The notes under the pieces: generated by a model | Databases searched by the model: none | Seen by the model: only the letters and a program-made list of their open reading frames with translations | What the model was told of the DNA's origin: nothing | Translations under genes and position numbers: made by a program | Source of the DNA: SURF-32 sp964648365 | Lineage (GTDB): Bacteria; Planctomycetota; Phycisphaerae; UBA1845 | Direction: 5' to 3' | DNA length: 20,369 nucleotides | Assembly: GCA_964648365.1 (NCBI GenBank) | Contig: CAZYLK010000106.1 | Location: forward strand, 1-20,369 | Part shown: piece by piece, positions 8,083 through 15,385 of the stretch | How positions within the stretch are numbered: the stretch's first letter is position 1 | Layout: every line of letters starts with the position of its first letter

Positions 8083-10032
8083 ATGAAGCGAACCTCACCG
8101 GGCATCATCGTCACATTGGCTCTGGCCGGCTCGATCGCCTGCCCCGTTCACGTCGCCGGACAGTGCGAACCCGACTGGAGCCCGCTGACGCTTAGCGCCA
8201 GGCACGGACATATGATGGCGTATGACTCTGTCCGTCGCGTCACGGTCCTGTTCGGCGGGCTGGACAGCGGCATCGATGGCGAGACGTGGGAATGGGACGG
8301 CGCCGCGTGGACGCTTGCTGCCACGGGCGGGCCGGTGCCGCGCTCGGAACACGCCCTGGCTTTTGACAGCCGGCGCGGCGTGGTCGTACTGCACGGCGGA
8401 AACGATGGCAATTCGACGCGATCCGACACATGGGAATGGAACGGCGTCGAGTGGCGACTGGCCGGCAGCTTCAGCAACCTGCGCGTCAGCGGACATTCGA
8501 TGACGTTCGATTCCCGCCGCCGCGTCGTCGTGCTCCAGACGAACGCCGGCCGCACGTGGGAGTGGGACGGCGCCCAGTGGCGGCAGGTCAGTTCCAGCGG
8601 CCCGGCGCCGGGGGACTTCGCCGCCATGACCTTCGATTCGGCCCGTAACGTCTCGGTCCTTTTCGGGGGCGAAAGCGGCGACGATTGCACCTATGAATGG
8701 GACGGCCAGACGTGGGAGGAAGCCTCCTGTGACGGACCCTGGGGCCGGGCGGGACATACACTCGTCTACGACGACCAGCGCGGCGTGGTCGTGCTCTTTG
8801 GACTCAGTGGTCGCGACGGGTCGCTGTGGGAGTGGGACGGCGCAGCGTGGACGCAGCGCAGCGTCTCAGGCCCGCGCGATCGCGATTTCCACGGCATGGC
8901 TTTCGACTCGCGCCGTGGGCTGTGCGTGTTGTTTGGAGGAAAGTACCGCGCCATACAGGGCGACGCCGCCCTCGGCGACACGTGGGAGTATGATGGAGCC
9001 TCCTGGCAACGCGCGGTGGCCGCGGACCATCTGCCGCCCGATCGCACCGGCGGCGGCATGGCCTATGACCGCGCCCGCCACGAAGTGGTCTCATTCGGCG
9101 GATTCAATTCCGAGACGTTTCAGCTCCTGAGCGACACCTGGGTTTTTGACGGGCGGTTGTGGACGCGACGCAACGTAGCCGGTCCGTCTGCGCGGCAGCT
9201 TCCCGCACTGGCCTACGATGAGGCCCGCCGCGTGGTCGTTCTGTACGGCGGCACCAGCGGCGGGGATGAAACGTGGGAATGGAACGGCGCGGCATGGTCG
9301 CTGCGCGCGGAAGGCGGCCCGCCGGAAGATAACTCGCCCCTCCTGGCGTACGACAGCGATCGCCGCGTCTGCGTCCTCTTCGGCTCATCGGGCCAGACGT
9401 GGGAGTGGGACGGCGACGAGTGGCGACATGCCAGCGATGCCGGTCCGGCCGGGCGCGAACTGGGCGCCATGGTCTACGACAAGGCTCGGCGCCAGTGCGT
9501 CCTGTTCGGCGGGGGGAGCAACCTCAGCGACACGTGGACGTGGAACGGCCAGACCTGGACGCGAATAAGCCCGCGGAACATACCGCCCGGCCGGCGGCGA
9601 CACGCCATGACCTACGACGAGGCCCGGCAGAAGACCGTCATGTACGGCGGCTTCCGCTTCGAGAACCTGGCCGATGCGTGGGAATGGGACGGGCAAGACT
9701 GGCTGCTGATGTCCGAGGATCTTCCGGAGGGGCGGCAGGGATCAGCGATGGCCTACGACACCCGGCAGGGCCATGCCGTCGTCTTCTCCGGTTACGACTT
9801 CAACCACCGCGGCGGCGGCAATAATGAAACGTGGGCGTACCGGGTTCTCGTGGGCGACTGCAACTGCGACCAGGACGTCGATCTCGACGACTTCTATGCC
9901 TACGATGATTGTTTCCACGGCCCCGGCTACGAAAACCAGTGGTTCTGCGACTGCGTCGATACGGACGGCGATTATGACCTGGACCTGCGCGACTTCGCCC
10001 TGTTTCAGCGGTCGTACACGGGCCGGCGGTAG
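8083..10032 (+). CDS. secreted Kelch-repeat protein with dockerin-like EF-hand tail (copy 2)
   Basis: This is a 649-residue paralogue of the preceding gene. The ATG at 8083 is chosen over an in-frame TTG at 8053 because it has GGGGGAAGA just upstream and begins a proper signal peptide (MKRTSPGIIVTLALAGSIA) ending before QCEPDW. It also has 12 repeats, and they pair one-to-one with copy 1. For example, the fourth in both has CTYEWDG, the sixth WEYDG and the seventh WVFDG. Duplication was therefore of the whole gene, after the repeats had diverged from each other. The EF-hand tail occupies about residues 591-649, with loops DCNCDQDVDLDDF and DTDGDYDLDLRDF. It is probably co-transcribed with copy 1, because only 55 bp separate them and I see no terminator. 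Its stop lies 4 bp from the stop of the opposing DNRLRE gene. Confidence 0.85.
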   Translation: MKRTSPGIIVTLALAGSIACPVHVAGQCEPDWSPLTLSARHGHMMAYDSVRRVTVLFGGLDSGIDGETWEWDGAAWTLAATGGPVPRSEHALAFDSRRGVVVLHGGNDGNSTRSDTWEWNGVEWRLAGSFSNLRVSGHSMTFDSRRRVVVLQTNAGRTWEWDGAQWRQVSSSGPAPGDFAAMTFDSARNVSVLFGGESGDDCTYEWDGQTWEEASCDGPWGRAGHTLVYDDQRGVVVLFGLSGRDGSLWEWDGAAWTQRSVSGPRDRDFHGMAFDSRRGLCVLFGGKYRAIQGDAALGDTWEYDGASWQRAVAADHLPPDRTGGGMAYDRARHEVVSFGGFNSETFQLLSDTWVFDGRLWTRRNVAGPSARQLPALAYDEARRVVVLYGGTSGGDETWEWNGAAWSLRAEGGPPEDNSPLLAYDSDRRVCVLFGSSGQTWEWDGDEWRHASDAGPAGRELGAMVYDKARRQCVLFGGGSNLSDTWTWNGQTWTRISPRNIPPGRRRHAMTYDEARQKTVMYGGFRFENLADAWEWDGQDWLLMSEDLPEGRQGSAMAYDTRQGHAVVFSGYDFNHRGGGNNETWAYRVLVGDCNCDQDVDLDDFYAYDDCFHGPGYENQWFCDCVDTDGDYDLDLRDFALFQRSYTGRR

Positions 10033-10036
10033 CGCC

Positions 10037-11434
10037 TTACGGACAGGCGTAGTCCGCCTGGTCCGCCGCGCCACAGCCCCAGCGGGCGGTCGCGGTGCCG
10101 CTCCCGGCGGGCAGGCCGGTGAACTTCTCGCGGGCCTTGCCCTTGTTGTTCAACGTGCCGGCCGCCTGCTCACCGGTGGTCAGCGTCACGACGTAGGAAT
10201 CGCCGGCCACTCCGCGGTCCAGCACGACCTTCAACTTACCGCCCGTGCGCTTGTGCTTACATACGGCCGACTTGATCCGCTCCGCCCCGGTACACGCTTC
10301 GCCCGTCACGACGCGCAGCATCGGCCGCATCAGCGCCGCGGTCGATTCGTCGCTGTGGAAGCGCGCCGACTCACCGCCCGCGCCCTCGGTGGGCAGGCGC
10401 AAAACAAAGCTGTAAAGCCCGTCACCGTGATACACCGTGTCCACGTCGTCGGTCACGCTCCACATCACGTGGCCCAGCGGAGCCTGCCGCGTATCGGTCG
10501 GCGTGCGGTTGTAGGTCGTGGGCGCATTGTTCCATGTGATCGTGTTCTCGCCCCACTGATCGTCGCCAAGGTAGTGAAGCGCGACGGTAGCGGTCGGCGC
10601 GCCCACCTGGAAGGCCGCCATGTGCAGTTCGGCGTTGAGAATGGTCTGGTCCGGCGGCAGTGACGACAAATCAAACCGCATGTACGTGCGGCAGATCCGG
10701 TACGGCGACTCGCCGTCCCAGTCGCCCACAATCAGGTAATCGCGAAAGCCGTGGTTTCCACCGGCGTCGGCGCTGTCGACATACGAGTCATGTCCGCCGG
10801 ACAGTTCGGTCAGCTTGGCGCCAGCGGCAACGTGAACGACCTCCAGCGCCGGCCGCAGGTGAACGTCGTTGCGTTCCTTTGTGTCAAACCAGGCGCCCTG
10901 CGGGCCGACGCCCTCATTTGGCACGCGCAGCACCAGGCTGCACGTGCCATCGCCCGCGTATTCAGTCGCGACCACCGTCGTCACGTCCCACGCGTTCCAC
11001 CCTGCGGCGGCGGCGATGGAGTCCGCGGGCGTGGGCGCGAAGTTCACGGGCGCGTTGTTCCACGTGATCGCCATCTCGCCCCACGTGTCAGTCGCCAGTG
11101 CGTGGGCGCCGACGGTGACCGGCGGGCTGTAGAGCCTCGCGGCGCTCACGAGCAGCCGGGCGCGGGCGATCTGCCGGCCCTTCGGGATGACGCCCAGATC
11201 GAATTTCAGGTAGCCGCGACAGGTTCGATACGGCGGCTCGTTATCCCACTCGCCGGCGAGCAGGTAATCGCGCCAGCCGTGATTGCCGCCGACGTCTGCG
11301 CTGTCGACATAGGCGTCATCCGACGGCGTAAGGAAGACGGTTTCCGCCGTTGCGTTGCCGCCCCACCATCCACACAGGATGACGACGGCCGCGCATCGCG
11401 CGGCGCTGACGCTCGAACTCAGTTTCTTTGACAT
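10037..11434 (-). CDS. secreted protein with two DNRLRE/CBM96-type domains
   Basis: This 465-residue exported protein starts at the ATG complementary to 11432-11434, which has GGAG seven bases upstream; longer in-frame starts upstream lack this and would bury the signal peptide (residues 1-30, ending NATA). Two related beta-sandwich domains follow, at about 31-201 and 207-377. Both contain DSADxGGNHGxRDYL, then a YxxFDL strand, then ITWNNAP. These are hallmarks of the DNRLRE/CBM96 family, usually found in surface or polysaccharide-binding proteins. A third module (about 380-465, from CTGAERIKSAVCKHK) has a strand-rich pattern and two Cys near the end (WGCG, YACP); I know it only as a tail of planctomycete exported proteins. 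It is convergent with the Kelch pair, with 4 bp between stops, so the two transcripts probably overlap. Confidence 0.82.
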   Translation of the reverse strand: MSKKLSSSVSAARCAAVVILCGWWGGNATAETVFLTPSDDAYVDSADVGGNHGWRDYLLAGEWDNEPPYRTCRGYLKFDLGVIPKGRQIARARLLVSAARLYSPPVTVGAHALATDTWGEMAITWNNAPVNFAPTPADSIAAAAGWNAWDVTTVVATEYAGDGTCSLVLRVPNEGVGPQGAWFDTKERNDVHLRPALEVVHVAAGAKLTELSGGHDSYVDSADAGGNHGFRDYLIVGDWDGESPYRICRTYMRFDLSSLPPDQTILNAELHMAAFQVGAPTATVALHYLGDDQWGENTITWNNAPTTYNRTPTDTRQAPLGHVMWSVTDDVDTVYHGDGLYSFVLRLPTEGAGGESARFHSDESTAALMRPMLRVVTGEACTGAERIKSAVCKHKRTGGKLKVVLDRGVAGDSYVVTLTTGEQAAGTLNNKGKAREKFTGLPAGSGTATARWGCGAADQADYACP

Positions 11435-11513
11435 GTTTGCGCTCCAGGAAACTCGATGTGAGGTCCGGTCGCGCGAAGGGCAGTCCCGCCATCGCCCGGC
11501 CGTACCGGCGCAG

Positions 11514-11539
11514 GCGCGCACGCGAAGCGCGTCGCGCGC
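11514..11539. repeat. GC-rich inverted repeat in the DNRLRE gene leader region
   Basis: Arms GCGCGC-ACGCG and CGCGT-C-GCGCGC form an 11-bp stem with one bulged C and a 3-base loop (AAG). It lies about 80 bp upstream of the DNRLRE start codon and could fold in that gene's mRNA leader. No T-run follows on either strand, so a terminator role is not supported. Confidence 0.5.
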
Positions 11540-11799
11540 ACAGGGAAACGACACGGGTTTTCAGGTGTATGCAGCGCGGTGGGTGGCGGCGGCATCCGGC
11601 CCACGACGGGCGCCCGGGCTTGCAGGCGTCCGCGCGTCCCTGAGACGTCACTTCCGCCGATGCCGCAGACATCGAAAGCTCGGGTCGTCGGCCGGCTGAC
11701 AGTCGCGTGCAGGACGCGGCCGACTCGGTCGACGCCTAGGAAGACTGTAGTCCGCAGCGGTGGGAAGTCAACTTGTGCAGGCAGTCGCTGCGGGCGGAG

Positions 11800-11868
11800 C
11801 TACGCCTCGCCGCGATCGTGACCGTTTGCGCCGCCGACTCCCATGACGGCTTCGTTGAACTGCCGCCG
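11800..11868 (-). pseudogene. diverged remnant of the 3' end of a HAMP-type gene
   Basis: Read on the minus strand, this encodes RRQFNEAVMGVGGANGHDRGEA and a TAG stop after it. The last codons of the HAMP-type gene (14521-14589) encode RRQLNEAVMGAGVASGHDTG before its own TAG. By hand, about 53 of 69 positions agree, and the stop codons align. Many differences fall at minus-strand third codon positions, which points to past coding on this strand. Upstream of the aligned part the frame stays open to 12069, but the protein no longer resembles the HAMP protein. It therefore looks like a leftover C-terminal end, or a short paralogue sharing only the tail. A plus-strand frame competes over the same bases. 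Confidence 0.45.
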
Positions 11869-12125
11869 ACGGACCGACTGAATAACGTCAAGCGCCGGGA
11901 GAATCTGATTGCGGAAATGACGTCGCAGAGAGTGACCGAAACGTACCTCGCGAAGCGCCGGGCCCTCATGGACGCGCTGTTTGACCAAGCGGCCGCCGGG
12001 CAGTTGAAGAGCGCGGGAAGCGGGAAGGCGGGCAAGCGACAAGAACCGGGGAGGTTGCCATCCGGACACAGCGCCGTTACGGTTGGGGAGGCGGTTTGGT
12101 CGGGGCGGTTTTGGGAAGGAAAGGC

Positions 12126-12626
12126 ATGGACGGCTCAGATGCGGCGAACTCGGCGGGACGCCGATCGTGGTGGCCGGCGCGGGCTCTTCCGTTGGTCGCC
12201 GCGCTGTTCGGTGGGGCGTTCGCCGGGCTGGGAGCGTTCACGTTCGGATACGGGGATGGCGCCGCGTATTTGAAGAACGACCCCGCCTCATGCGCAAATT
12301 GTCACGTGATGCAGGGGCACTTCGATTCGTGGGTGAAGTCAAGCCACCATGGCGTGGCGACGTGCAACGACTGCCATTTGCCGCACCATCCGCTGGGCAA
12401 ATGGGTGACGAAGGCGGACAACGGGTTTTTCCATTCGCTGGCATTCACAACCGGCGACTTTCACGAGCCGATCCGGATCAAACCGCGGAACGCGGCCGTG
12501 ACGCAGGGCGCCTGCATCGGCTGCCACGGGGAATTCGTGCATAACCTGCTGCCCGCAACGCAGGGCCAGGGAATGCTCTCGTGCGTGCATTGCCATAGCG
12601 ACGTGGGGCACGCACAGCGACGATAA
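12126..12626 (+). CDS. nrfH: NrfH, tetraheme quinol dehydrogenase for nitrite ammonification
   Basis: This 166-residue protein of the NapC/NirT family oxidises membrane quinol and passes electrons to NrfA. The ATG at 12126 is chosen because GGAAGGAAAGG precedes it. An N-terminal membrane anchor spans about residues 20-41. Four heme c motifs follow: CANCH (56-60), CNDCH (80-84), CIGCH (130-134) and CVHCH (153-157). The CANCHVM arrangement places Met62 two residues after the His, as in NrfH, where this Met serves as a ligand of the first heme. The length is normal for NrfH. nrfA follows after 26 bp, as in the classic nrfHA order. Four hemes rather than five and the downstream nrfA distinguish it from NrfB-type systems. 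Confidence 0.93.
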   Translation: MDGSDAANSAGRRSWWPARALPLVAALFGGAFAGLGAFTFGYGDGAAYLKNDPASCANCHVMQGHFDSWVKSSHHGVATCNDCHLPHHPLGKWVTKADNGFFHSLAFTTGDFHEPIRIKPRNAAVTQGACIGCHGEFVHNLLPATQGQGMLSCVHCHSDVGHAQRR

Positions 12627-12652
12627 GCGACAACGAAGGGAGTTGAGCGGCA

Positions 12653-14317
12653 ATGGTAGACGCGGTGAATCGAGGCTTGGCGCCGCGGGGCCGGCGGTGG
12701 ATCGTCGTCGGGGCGACGGCGCTGCTGGGGGCGGCGGCGATGTTCATCGTCGTATACGTGCTGGTGACGATGTTCGAGCGGAAGCAGGAGGTGCGGAACC
12801 CGTTCGTGCGGGTGGCGGAGGTGAGCGAGATATCGACCGACCCGCGGCCGTGGGGGCTGAACTGGCCGCACCAGTTCGACGCCTACCTCAAGACGGTGGA
12901 GGGCGCCCAGTACGGGATGTCGAGCGCCATGCCTGCGAGCAAGCTGGAAGAGGATCCGTGGCTGCGGCGTCTGTATGCGGGGTACGCGTTCAGCCTCGAC
13001 TACCGCGAGGCCCGCGGGCACGCCTACATGCTGTACGACCAGACGGTCACCGAGCGCGTGCTTCAGCGTCAGCAGTCGGGGGCGTGCCTGCACTGCCACG
13101 CCTCGAACACGGTTGCCTACCGGAAGGCGGGCCTGGAGGCGATGGGCCGGCCGGCGGACGACGCAGCGCTGGCGGCAGGTTTTGACATGCCTGCGGTGAT
13201 ACGGGGATTCGAAGCGGTGAGCCGCAAGCCCTATGAAGAGGTTCTCGCAATGCTGGCCGCGGTGCCGGACGGGACGCCGGGCGAGTCGTCGCCGCTACAT
13301 CCGGGGCTGGGTGAGCGCGGGGGCGCAACGGCGAAAGTCAAGTCTGGAGAGGTGCAACTCGGGGATGCGCACCCGGTCAGTTGCATCGACTGTCACGATC
13401 CCGAGTCGATGGCGATCCGCGTGACGCGGCCAGGGTTCATGCAGGGAATCGCGGCGCTCGCGGCCAGCGACGACCCGGTGCCGCATCTGCCAAGCGTCAA
13501 CCAGTGGCGGCGCGGGGACCGCGCGAGCCCCTACGATCCGAACGCGCTGGCGACGCGCCAGGAGATGAGGTCGTTCGCGTGCGCGCAGTGTCACGTTGAA
13601 TATTACTGCGCGAACAAGATGACGCTGACGTTCCCATGGGGGAACGGCCTGAAGGCTGAGCACCTCGAAGCGTTCTGGGAAGAGCAGGAATTCCCGGACG
13701 GCGGGGCGTTCTATGACTTCGCCCATGGCGAGACGGGAGCGCCGCTGTTCAAAGCGCAGCACCCGGAGTTCGAGCTGTGGAGCCAGGGCATCCACGCGCG
13801 CAACGGTGTGAGCTGCGCGGACTGCCACATGCCCTACGAGCGGGTGGGCGCGATGAAGATCAGCGACCATCACGTGCGCAGCCCGCTGCTGAACATTAAC
13901 AACGCCTGCCAGACGTGCCACAACGTGCCGGAGGAAGAACTGCGGGCCAACGTGCTGGCGATCCAGGAACGGACGACCGGCCTGATCGATCGGGCGGCGG
14001 CGGCCATGACGCAGATGCTGGACGCGATCCTCGAAGCGAAAGCGGCGGGGGCCAGCGAGGATTCGCTGGCGCCGGTGTACGCATTGCAGCGAAAGGCAAT
14101 GTGGCGGCTCGACTACATCAGCAGCGAGAATTCGCGCGGGTTCCACGCGGGCCAGGAGGCGGCCCGAGTGCTTGGCGAGTCGATCGACTACAGCCGGCAG
14201 GCGCAGGCGATGGCGCTGCGGCTGCGAACGCCCGCGGCGCCGCGCGTCGATGATCTGCCGCGACAGCCGGTGATCGGGGTGACGCCGACCGGGGAGCCGC
14301 CGGTGGAGCGCAAGTAA
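12653..14317 (+). CDS. nrfA: NrfA, cytochrome c nitrite reductase (ammonia-forming), variant heme 1
   Basis: This 554-residue protein should catalyse six-electron reduction of nitrite to ammonium, on the outer face of the cytoplasmic membrane, taking electrons from NrfH. Heme motifs in order are CLHCH (145-149), CIDCH (244-248), CAQCH (310-314), CADCH (388-392) and CQTCH (419-423). Heme 1, the catalytic heme, normally has CXXCK; here it is CXXCH. The other active-site residues are in place: Arg121 (RGHAY), Tyr317 after HVE, and His370 in LFKAQHPE. Lys367, Gln369, Glu316 and Tyr317 match the usual calcium site. Residues 15-40 form an uncleaved-looking membrane anchor instead of a plain signal peptide. 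The heme 1 to heme 2 spacing is also long, with roughly 95 residues between motifs. The start at 12653 follows AAGGGAG. It is almost certainly an operon with nrfH. Confidence 0.93.
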   Translation: MVDAVNRGLAPRGRRWIVVGATALLGAAAMFIVVYVLVTMFERKQEVRNPFVRVAEVSEISTDPRPWGLNWPHQFDAYLKTVEGAQYGMSSAMPASKLEEDPWLRRLYAGYAFSLDYREARGHAYMLYDQTVTERVLQRQQSGACLHCHASNTVAYRKAGLEAMGRPADDAALAAGFDMPAVIRGFEAVSRKPYEEVLAMLAAVPDGTPGESSPLHPGLGERGGATAKVKSGEVQLGDAHPVSCIDCHDPESMAIRVTRPGFMQGIAALAASDDPVPHLPSVNQWRRGDRASPYDPNALATRQEMRSFACAQCHVEYYCANKMTLTFPWGNGLKAEHLEAFWEEQEFPDGGAFYDFAHGETGAPLFKAQHPEFELWSQGIHARNGVSCADCHMPYERVGAMKISDHHVRSPLLNINNACQTCHNVPEEELRANVLAIQERTTGLIDRAAAAMTQMLDAILEAKAAGASEDSLAPVYALQRKAMWRLDYISSENSRGFHAGQEAARVLGESIDYSRQAQAMALRLRTPAAPRVDDLPRQPVIGVTPTGEPPVERK

Positions 14318-14335
14318 GGAATGAACGCACCGCGG

Positions 14336-14356
14336 CCCGGCAGCAATGCAGCCGGG
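14336..14356 (+). terminator. weak hairpin after nrfA
   Basis: Arms CCCGGC and GCCGGG flank a 9-base loop, 19 bp after the nrfA stop. There is no T-run after it, so this is a hairpin in the right place rather than a proven intrinsic terminator. Confidence 0.3.
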
Positions 14357-14460
14357 GCGACAGCGCGACGACTCCGGCATGTCCACGCGAGGGCGCCAGT
14401 CGCTGACGAGAAGCCGAGGCAACCACGTGCGTTTGCTCGATCTGCCGCTTGCTCCTGGTT

Positions 14461-14485
14461 GTATCTTTCTAATAGAAAGCGATAC
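14461..14485. terminator. AT-rich hairpin between convergent nrfA and HAMP gene
   Basis: GTATCTTTCT pairs with AGAAAGCGATAC through ten base pairs, a 2-base bulge (GC) and a 3-base loop. It lies between the stops of two convergent genes and is clearly AT-richer than its surroundings. It could act as a bidirectional terminator, but the stem is weak and no T-run flanks it. Confidence 0.35.
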
Positions 14486-14520
14486 CGCCCCTGACGTATG
14501 TCTTTGGGGAGATGGCGGCG

Positions 14521-14589
14521 CTACGTACCGCCCGTGTCGTGCCCGCTCGCGACGCCGGCCCCCATGACGGCCTCGTTGAGCTGCCGGCG
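14521..14589. repeat. second copy of the ~69-bp direct repeat flanking nrfHA
   Basis: It aligns without gaps to 11800-11868 in the same orientation, with about three-quarters of the positions identical. The best block is the 24 bases around CCCATGACGGC. Similarity stops abruptly beyond 14589. Here it is the authentic 3' end of the HAMP-type gene. Confidence 0.55.
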
Positions 14590-15156
14590 CAGGGCCTCCA
14601 CGTCGCACTTGACCTGTGCCAGGGCGGCCGCGTCGTGCTCGCGCTCGGTCAGTTCGTCCAGCGCGTCGAGCGCGCGTCGCAAGGACTGGCGACAGGCGTC
14701 TTCGCGGCGGCGCGTCGTGTCCAGCGCCCGCCACATCAAGGCGTAGAAGTCCTGGAACTCATCGTTCTTGCGCAAGGGGCGATACACCGGATGGCGGCCC
14801 TCGGCCACCTGGCTGAGCATCCGCTCGCACACATACAGCGGGCCGCAGATCCGGTGCGTCATGATGATGCTCCAGATGCACAGGGCCACCGCCATGACGA
14901 CGGCGAAGACCGCGGCGAAGCCCACCATGACGACCGTGTTCTCCCACACGTTGGCGACGTTGGGAAACAGCACGCGCTGGCGGGCCTGCTGGTGCAGCAC
15001 GCCAAAGAGCACGCAACTCATCACGGTGTAGATCAGGAACACGCCGCCGACCACGGTCAGCGTGTACTTCCACTGAAACGCCGGGTTGATCAGGCGGACC
15101 TTGCGCCGGTTGCGCGCCGAGGCGGCGCGTCTGCCGCCGTTGTGGGAGTCGGACAT
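14521..15156 (-). CDS. two-TM HAMP-type membrane protein without output domain
   Basis: This 211-residue inner-membrane protein has a basic N-terminus (residues 9-21), a first membrane segment at about 32-54 and a short external loop of only about 18 residues. The second segment lies at about 73-99, followed by a HAMP-like stretch from MTHRICGPLYVCERML to about residue 150. A Glu/Arg-rich, coiled-coil-like helix runs from about 148 to 198. HAMP domains normally relay signals to a kinase, cyclase or chemotaxis output domain; none is present, so it may act through a partner. The start complementary to 15154-15156 is preferred (GAGG upstream) over a longer in-frame extension that is Arg-rich and lacks family-like sequence. 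It converges on nrfA and diverges from the VWA gene. Its last 23 codons have a diverged copy at 11800-11868. The specific role is unknown. Confidence 0.7.
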   Translation of the reverse strand: MSDSHNGGRRAASARNRRKVRLINPAFQWKYTLTVVGGVFLIYTVMSCVLFGVLHQQARQRVLFPNVANVWENTVVMVGFAAVFAVVMAVALCIWSIIMTHRICGPLYVCERMLSQVAEGRHPVYRPLRKNDEFQDFYALMWRALDTTRRREDACRQSLRRALDALDELTEREHDAAALAQVKCDVEALRRQLNEAVMGAGVASGHDTGGT

Positions 15157-15267
15157 GGCTTGGCCTCGATTCTGCAAAAACCCGCGGACCGCCCGCTTCT
15201 GCGGCGCGCCGCCCCGGCGCAGACGTACGCACCGCCTGCAAAGCTCGGTCCGCCTTTTTCCAGATAG

Positions 15268-15278
15268 ATCGTACGATT
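15268..15278. promoter_or_regulatory. candidate operator half 1 (ATCGTACGATT)
   Basis: It contains the perfect 10-base palindrome ATCGTACGAT. A copy differing at one base lies 107 bp away at 15375. Two copies in one divergent intergenic region suggest a regulator-binding site, but this is only a pattern. Confidence 0.3.
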
Positions 15279-15374
15279 GGCGCGAGCCGCGCGTCGACCG
15301 GTTATCGGCGCCGCGGCGCCGACGTGGAATTTCTCCAGCCCGGCGCATGTCCGATTTGTCGCTGGGGAATTTGA

Positions 15375-15385
15375 ATCGTACGGTT
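15375..15385. promoter_or_regulatory. candidate operator half 2 (ATCGTACGGTT)
   Basis: It matches the element at 15268 at ten of eleven positions and lies within the imperfect palindrome GAATCGTACGGTTC. The 107-bp spacing is close to a whole number of helical turns. Confidence 0.3.

Larger units (their letters stand above)
11435..12125. other. long intergenic region between the DNRLRE gene and nrfH
   Basis: About 690 bp between divergent genes hold no confident intact gene. Visible are a strong GC-rich hairpin (11514-11539), the diverged copy of the HAMP gene's 3' end (11800-11868), and a plus-strand open frame from 11773 that reads protein-like around residues RENLIAEM to FDQAAAG (about 11896-12000) but then runs into nrfH in another frame. 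I found no clear FNR-type or sigma-54 site upstream of nrfH. The stretch 11540-11799 shows nothing I can support. Confidence 0.5.

Noticed and set aside
6792..8114. Long minus-strand open frame opposite the first Kelch gene
   Set aside because: It repeats in step with the Kelch repeats of the sense strand and has no independent signal; an antisense shadow.
6102..10032. Cellulosome scaffold/dockerin interpretation of the Kelch proteins
   Set aside because: The EF-hand tails resemble dockerin repeats, but no cohesin, scaffoldin or glycoside hydrolase gene is present; such tails are general in planctomycete exported proteins.
11800..14589. nrfHA as a transposon-like cassette bounded by attachment sites
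   Set aside because: The flanking repeats are about 25% diverged, coincide with coding 3' ends, and no integrase or transposase is present; gene duplication explains them better.
13295..14734. Long minus-strand open frame opposite nrfA
   Set aside because: Arg/His-rich shadow of the multiheme gene, crossing the nrfA 3' end without a plausible start or domain.
15277..15294. Second sigma-54-like site (TTGGCGCG ... GC) upstream of the VWA gene
   Set aside because: The GG-N10-GC spacing is met, but the -12 element is GC-only and does not resemble TTGC; likely chance in GC-rich DNA.
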